DNA of 64,000 nt from NCBI GenBank assembly GCA_018396725.1, contig JAGTRC010000003.1, positions 48,463 through 112,462 on the forward strand. Reading direction: 5' to 3'. The stretch's first letter is position 1; every line of letters starts with the position of its first letter. The translations under genes and the position numbers were made by a program. Under the pieces are notes generated by a model. It ran no database searches. It was not told where the DNA came from and saw nothing but the letters and a program-made list of their open reading frames with translations. Origin of the DNA: Candidatus Bathyarchaeota archaeon. Its GTDB lineage: Archaea; Thermoproteota; Bathyarchaeia; 40CM-2-53-6; DTGE01. Shown piece by piece: positions 60,127 to 64,000 of this stretch.

Positions 60127-61560
60127 TTAATAGCCTCCCCTACCGATCCCTCTGTATAATAGGCCTGCGCTCCTCGCCTCAGCGGGATCCAACACTCCAG
60201 GCCCGTCGAAGACGGCCTTACCCTCCTCCATGTAAGCGGCTAGATCCGAGGGCCTCAGGGATTTAAACTCCCTATGGGCCACCATTATGGCCGCGCAGTG
60301 GGCCTCCCTTAGAGCCGACCGTAGGGTCGCAGCGGCCCTCAGGTTCAACCCTAGCCTCTCTATCTCCCCAGGCTGGAAGTAGGGATCGTAAACCGTGACT
60401 TTCACGCCCTTCTTCACGAGCAGCTTCGCAACCTCTAGGGAGGGGCTTAGCCTAAGCTCCTTCACATCCTCCCTATAGGAGAGGCCTAGAAGGGCTATCC
60501 TCGACCTCGCCAGGGTCCTCCCGGACTCCCTGAGGACCGATGCTATGAGCCTAACCGCCCTCCTAGGAGCCGCCTCGTTAACCCTGCGGGCCTCCTCCAC
60601 CAATGGGAGCCTCACGTTGGATTCCCTCGCCACATCCATGAGGAGATAGGGATAAACCGGGATGCAATGCCCTCCAACCCCTACGCCAGGCCTGTGGAGG
60701 TGCGAGTAAGGCTGGGTGTTAGCCGCCTCCATGACCTCGTAGTAGTCCACGCCGATCCTCTCGCAAAGCCGAGCCAGCTCATTGGCCAAGGCTATGTTCA
60801 GGTCCCTGTAGACTGTCTCGAATATTTTAGCCGCCTCGGCAGCCCTCAAGCTGTTCATCTTGACTATGCCCCCATCGGTCACCGTGGAGAGCACAGCCTC
60901 AGCAGCCCCCAGGCTTAAAGGGTCATCGGCCCCCAGGATCCTAGGGTAGCTCCTCATATCCCTTAAGGCCCTGCCGGCCATAGCCCTTATCGGGCTATAG
61001 GCCAGGGCGAACCCCACGCCCGCCCTGAGGCCTGAATGCCCCTCTAAAACCGGTTTGATCCGCCTCTCGGTGACGGTGGGTGCGCAGGTGCTCATCACGA
61101 TGACGCAGCTCCCCTCCCTCAGACCCGCAGCTGCATCCCTAGCCGCGTTGATGAGCGCCGAGTAGTCCGCATCCCCGTTCACAGTTAGGGTTGGAACCAC
61201 CAACGCTACGACATCTCCCTGGGAAGCTGCCCATGATACGTCGCCTACAGCGGTTATCCGCCCCTCCTTGAAGGCCTTCTCAAATATAGGGTCTGTGCCT
61301 GGCTCGGGCCTTGAAGGCTTCCCCCTCGCCACGGCCTCCACGGCTAAGGGATCCCTATCCGCCCCTACAACCCTGGCGCCTACCTCCAGGAACAGAGCGG
61401 CGGTGGCGACGCCCATCCAGCCCAGCCCTACGACGGCCACCGAAGCCTCCCCGGACCTGATCGCATCCCTGATCCTATCACCATCTAAGGCCGTGAAGCC
61501 CTTCAACCCGGAACAACTCCTAAAGCTCCCTCTGGAAACCCCCAAACTCCATTTAAACAT
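60127..61560 (-). CDS. UDP-N-acetyl-sugar 6-dehydrogenase (WecC/WbpA-like)
   Basis: This protein of up to 477 residues oxidises C6 of a UDP-HexNAc to the uronic acid. Seen: NAD site VAVVGLGWMGVATAALFLEVGARVVGADRD, VVALVVPTLTVNG, MSTCAPTVTERRIKPVLE, KIFETVYRDLNIALANELARLCERIG and active-site Cys in GVGVGGHCIPVYPYLL near residue 300; the UDP-binding domain has LLGLSYREDVKELRLSPSLEVAKLL. The first 30 or so residues are unlike the family and the start may lie downstream. It heads the operon with the Gfo/Idh/MocA gene. Confidence 0.9.
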   Translation of the reverse strand: MFKWSLGVSRGSFRSCSGLKGFTALDGDRIRDAIRSGEASVAVVGLGWMGVATAALFLEVGARVVGADRDPLAVEAVARGKPSRPEPGTDPIFEKAFKEGRITAVGDVSWAASQGDVVALVVPTLTVNGDADYSALINAARDAAAGLREGSCVIVMSTCAPTVTERRIKPVLEGHSGLRAGVGFALAYSPIRAMAGRALRDMRSYPRILGADDPLSLGAAEAVLSTVTDGGIVKMNSLRAAEAAKIFETVYRDLNIALANELARLCERIGVDYYEVMEAANTQPYSHLHRPGVGVGGHCIPVYPYLLMDVARESNVRLPLVEEARRVNEAAPRRAVRLIASVLRESGRTLARSRIALLGLSYREDVKELRLSPSLEVAKLLVKKGVKVTVYDPYFQPGEIERLGLNLRAAATLRSALREAHCAAIMVAHREFKSLRPSDLAAYMEEGKAVFDGPGVLDPAEARSAGLLYRGIGRGGY

Positions 61561-61816
61561 TAGATCTAAACTGACCTGGGGCTGGGATCAACCAGCCCCT
61601 AAAAGAATAAGGATAAGAATACAACTAATAAATAAATGGAATGGCTGGCTGGATGCTTCCAGCATCCCAGCCCGTTCATCCATGAGGCGGAGGATCAGTG
61701 ATGGGTGTGATGGAGCCCTATGGGGCTGATGCTTTCATCTCCCCTCCCCGGCGAGGATGAGGCTCCATCCATGAAGGTCTCTAGGGGCTGCGGCAGCCCC
61801 CTCCACGGATTAGGCG

Positions 61817-62902
61817 TTGAAGGTTTCGAGGTGGAAAACTTTGAAGGTGTGGATGGATGTGCTCACGCCTAAACAGGTGCTCTTCCTGGGCTCCCTAGCC
61901 AAGCGCTTGGAGGATAGGGGGTTCTCCCTCTATCTCACCACCCGCGGCTTCAAGGAGACCCTGGAGCTGGCGGATCTGAAGGGGTTAAAGATGGAGAGCA
62001 TAGGAAGACATGGAGGTGGATCCCTGATGGAGAAGCTTAGACAGAGCTGCCTGAGGGCTTCCAGGCTCTCCCGCAGGGTCTACGATGAAGGGGTCGACTT
62101 GGCGGTGTCCTTCTCCTCCGTGGAGGCGGCCCGGGTGGCCTTCGGCCTCTCCATCCCCCATATATGTATAAGCGATTCACCCCATTCGGAGGCTGTATCG
62201 AAGCTTACGGTCCCGTTATCCTCTATGCTCCATACGCCCTGGATAATCCCCAAGGAGGCTTGGACGCGCTACGGCATCGGGGAGGATCGGATACTCCATT
62301 ACAGGGCCCTGGATCCGGCCGCGTGGCTTAAAGGGTTTAAGCCGGACCCCTCGGTCCTCGATGAGCTGGGCCTCTCCGGAAAGCCGGTGGTCGTCTTCAG
62401 GCCCGAGGAGGAGCAAGCCTCCTACATGATGGCTGGGGGGGAAGGGTCTCCCATACCCGTGGTTTTAAGGAAGCTCATAAAAACCGGCTTGCCGGCGGAT
62501 ATTGTGGTTCTCCCCAGGTACAGGGAGCAGCGCATCCGGTACATTAAGGCCTTTAAAGGCGGGGTTAACGTCCCCGGGAGGACCGTGGATGGGGCGAGCC
62601 TGCTGAGCTGCTCCGTAGCCTTCGTGGGGGCAGGTGGCACCATGACCTGTGAGGCAGCCCTCCTCGGGGTTCCAACCCTCTCATGCTACCCTTTGGAGCC
62701 GACCATCGTGGAGCGCTTCCTCGCAGAGAAGAGGCTCATCCTGAGATCCCTGGATCCTAAGAGGATAGTTGAATTCGTCGTGGAGGCCCTGGAGGATGAA
62801 AGCCTAGCCGCCGCCTCCAGGGATAGGGCCCGCCTTCTCCTCGAATCGATGGAGGATCCGGTGGATCCCATAAGCAGGGCTATCGAAGCCTACGCCGCCT
62901 AG
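61817..62902 (+). CDS. DUF354 glycosyltransferase-like protein
   Basis: This 361-residue protein matches DUF354: LKVWMDVLTPKQVLFLGSLAKRLEDRGFSLYLTTR at the start, DLAVSFSSVEAARVAFGLSIPHICISDSPHSEAVSKLTVPL, VVFRPEEEQASYM and AFVGAGGTMTCEAALLGVPTLSCYP near residue 280, the last being the sugar-nucleotide binding loop of a GT-B fold. The family sits in archaeal surface-polysaccharide clusters, and here flanks nucleotide-sugar dehydrogenases. The exact reaction is unknown. TTG start. Confidence 0.85.
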   Translation: MKVSRWKTLKVWMDVLTPKQVLFLGSLAKRLEDRGFSLYLTTRGFKETLELADLKGLKMESIGRHGGGSLMEKLRQSCLRASRLSRRVYDEGVDLAVSFSSVEAARVAFGLSIPHICISDSPHSEAVSKLTVPLSSMLHTPWIIPKEAWTRYGIGEDRILHYRALDPAAWLKGFKPDPSVLDELGLSGKPVVVFRPEEEQASYMMAGGEGSPIPVVLRKLIKTGLPADIVVLPRYREQRIRYIKAFKGGVNVPGRTVDGASLLSCSVAFVGAGGTMTCEAALLGVPTLSCYPLEPTIVERFLAEKRLILRSLDPKRIVEFVVEALEDESLAAASRDRARLLLESMEDPVDPISRAIEAYAA

Positions 62903-63122
62903 AGAAGGCTTCGAAGTATTTCTCAGCTGCCCTCTTCCAGATCCAAAGCCAGACGAGGAATATCGCGCTGCCCATCGCTACACGGTATATCCCAAGAATC
63001 CCCCCGCTTAGACGGGGGATCCACGGGGGATCCGCGAGGAGCATGGATGCGGCGTAGCTCGCCAGGAGCATCAAGCCCCACACGGATACCAGGAGTAACC
63101 CCAGGGGTAGGAGCCTCCTCAC
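62880..63122 (-). CDS. Small two-TM protein
   Basis: This 80-residue protein has hydrophobic segments at about 5-30 (LPLGLLLVSVWGLMLLASYAASMLL) and 43-63 (ILGIYRVAMGSAIFLVWLWIW) and a basic C-terminus FSRRRRLR. It lies 4 bases after the sugar-phosphate transferase stop, so it is co-transcribed, and its end overlaps the DUF354 gene by 23 bases on the opposite strand. It may be an accessory subunit. Not recognised. Confidence 0.6.
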   Translation of the reverse strand: MRRLLPLGLLLVSVWGLMLLASYAASMLLADPPWIPRLSGGILGIYRVAMGSAIFLVWLWIWKRAAEKYFEAFSRRRRLR

Positions 63123-63126
63123 CTCT

Positions 63127-64000
63127 TCACCTCACCCCCGGAACCACCAGCAGCGTCAACACGGCTAGGATCGAGGATAGGAGCGTTAAGGCCGTCATAG
63201 CCTTTATGAGGCCCCTCTCATCTAGAGGCCCATGGACCAGTATGATCCTGGCGAGGGTTAATGGAGCCCCTTCATCCGGGGATGCATCGAGCCTATGGTC
63301 TTTAAGTATCCTTATAGGCCTTGAAGAAACCTCCCTCCTCTCGTAGAGGCGGCCTATGGAGGAGAGGCTGTAGAACGCGTTCATTATATGGGGCATTAAA
63401 GCCACCACCATGAAGACTTCGAGCCTGCCCGTCACGGCGAGTCCTCCGAGCATGGCACCTACGAAGAGGCTCCCGGAATCCCCGGCGAAAACCCTGGCTG
63501 GATAACGATTATATATGTAGAAGGCGGCTAACGCCCCTGCGAGGGCTGCAGAGGCATAGGCTGAACTCCACCTGCCCATTATCATGAGGGTTATAGTGGC
63601 GGAGGCTGCTATTATCCCGCAGGTCCCAGGCATGACGCCGTTGAATACATCCATCATGTTCACGGCGTTAGCGGTGACGGCGACCCCCACCAGTACGAGC
63701 AGGGGGTAGACCAGTGTAAGCCTGGTCGCCCCTATGAAGGGGAGCATCGGCCTAGGAGTATACGCGTGTAGGAGAAGTATGGGCAATCCGGCTAGGGCGG
63801 TGAGGAGGGGCTTCACCTTCGGGTTCAGGGGCTTCAGGTCATCCCACAACCCTACGAGGCCCGCCGTTAAACCCAGGAGGGTTAAGGCCGCGTACTCCGG
63901 ATATCCCATACCCCCATATATCAAAGCCGCGGCGGCTATGGGGGATACCGCGGCGGATACGATGGCTAACCCGCATGCCTCCGGTATGACGGGGCGGTGG
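63127..64000 (-). CDS. GPT/MraY/WecA-family sugar-1-phosphate transferase (cut by window end)
   Basis: The frame runs past the window end. Visible parts: PVIPEACGLAIV near the edge, GLVGLWDDLKPLNPKVKPLLTALAG with the DD catalytic motif, VTANAVNMMDVFNGVMPGTCGI with the NxxNxxDG-like motif, RVFAGDSGSLFVGAMLGGLAV and MPHIMNAFYSL. The enzyme transfers sugar-1-phosphate to polyprenyl phosphate, the first step of N-glycan or surface-polymer assembly. At least eight membrane segments are seen. An internal start near 63924 is unlikely because upstream sequence keeps family motifs. Confidence 0.88.
   Translation of the reverse strand, partial: HRPVIPEACGLAIVSAAVSPIAAAALIYGGMGYPEYAALTLLGLTAGLVGLWDDLKPLNPKVKPLLTALAGLPILLLHAYTPRPMLPFIGATRLTLVYPLLVLVGVAVTANAVNMMDVFNGVMPGTCGIIAASATITLMIMGRWSSAYASAALAGALAAFYIYNRYPARVFAGDSGSLFVGAMLGGLAVTGRLEVFMVVALMPHIMNAFYSLSSIGRLYERREVSSRPIRILKDHRLDASPDEGAPLTLARIILVHGPLDERGLIKAMTALTLLSSILAVLTLLVVPGVR

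Noticed and set aside
1-64000. CRISPR arrays, rRNA genes, complete insertion sequences, inteins
   Set aside because: No regularly spaced repeats, rRNA-like sequence or intact transposase were seen, and DP2, the class II reductase and the AAA+ proteins all read without intein insertions.

Overview
The window is a stretch of archaeal chromosome of moderately high G+C. The archaeal assignment rests on genes seen directly: both subunits of the archaea-specific DNA polymerase D (DP1 and DP2), an Orc1/Cdc6 initiator, an Elf1-type zinc protein, archaeal PurC, ADP-forming acyl-CoA synthetase with split subunits, VapBC and HEPN/MNT pairs, an intron-containing tRNA-Ser and AT-rich TATA-like promoters. 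PolD together with Elf1 argues against a crown crenarchaeote and suggests a TACK-side lineage such as Bathyarchaeia or Korarchaeia; this is inference. TTG and GTG starts are common.

Layout. 1-9.5 kb is metabolic: the tip of an iron alcohol dehydrogenase, two small hydrolases, a complete Dpp/Opp-type peptide ABC importer (binding protein, two permeases, two ATPases), an orphan HypB GTPase and a RidA protein. 9.5-13 kb is a graveyard: two VapBC pairs among remnants of a GyrI-like protein, a LysE exporter and a tRNA 3' half, bounded by an intact tRNA-Leu. 13-18.9 kb carries B12-dependent ribonucleotide reductase and an MgtA-type P-type ATPase with an unusual C-terminal winged-helix-like domain. 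18.9-20.5 kb holds tRNA-Ser and fragments of DUF47/PhoU genes beside an intact AbrB-PhoU regulator.

20.5-36 kb is the information-processing core: DP1, Orc1/Cdc6 with a probable replication origin, three uncharacterised genes next to it, a mannosyltransferase, Elf1, DP2, HflX, a circularly permuted GTPase and a NUDIX hydrolase. 36-43 kb has the ADP-forming acyl-CoA synthetase, a stand-alone Lrp/AsnC effector domain, a frameshifted MGMT-like gene, a 14-TM exporter, Sua5 and PurC.

43.4-55.5 kb is a second, visibly more AT-rich accessory region: two HEPN/MNT pairs, one VapBC pair, small winged-helix regulators, a large surface protein with a Cys-His-Asp protease/transglutaminase-like domain and cytoplasmic zinc ribbons followed by two uncharacterised membrane genes, and a restriction-modification pair whose endonuclease is broken by two frameshifts. 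55.7-64 kb returns to housekeeping and cell-surface functions: an OFA-type transporter, a surface protein, a Trm112-like protein, and a nucleotide-sugar/glycan cluster (Gfo/Idh/MocA oxidoreductase, UDP-sugar 6-dehydrogenase, DUF354 protein, small membrane protein, and a GPT/MraY-type sugar-phosphate transferase cut by the window end).

The best candidates for something undescribed are the 46.4-50.2 kb protease-like surface operon, the transporter with a winged-helix tail, and the uncharacterised trio beside the probable origin. Several frameshifts lie at or near short homopolymer runs and could be either real decay or sequence error.
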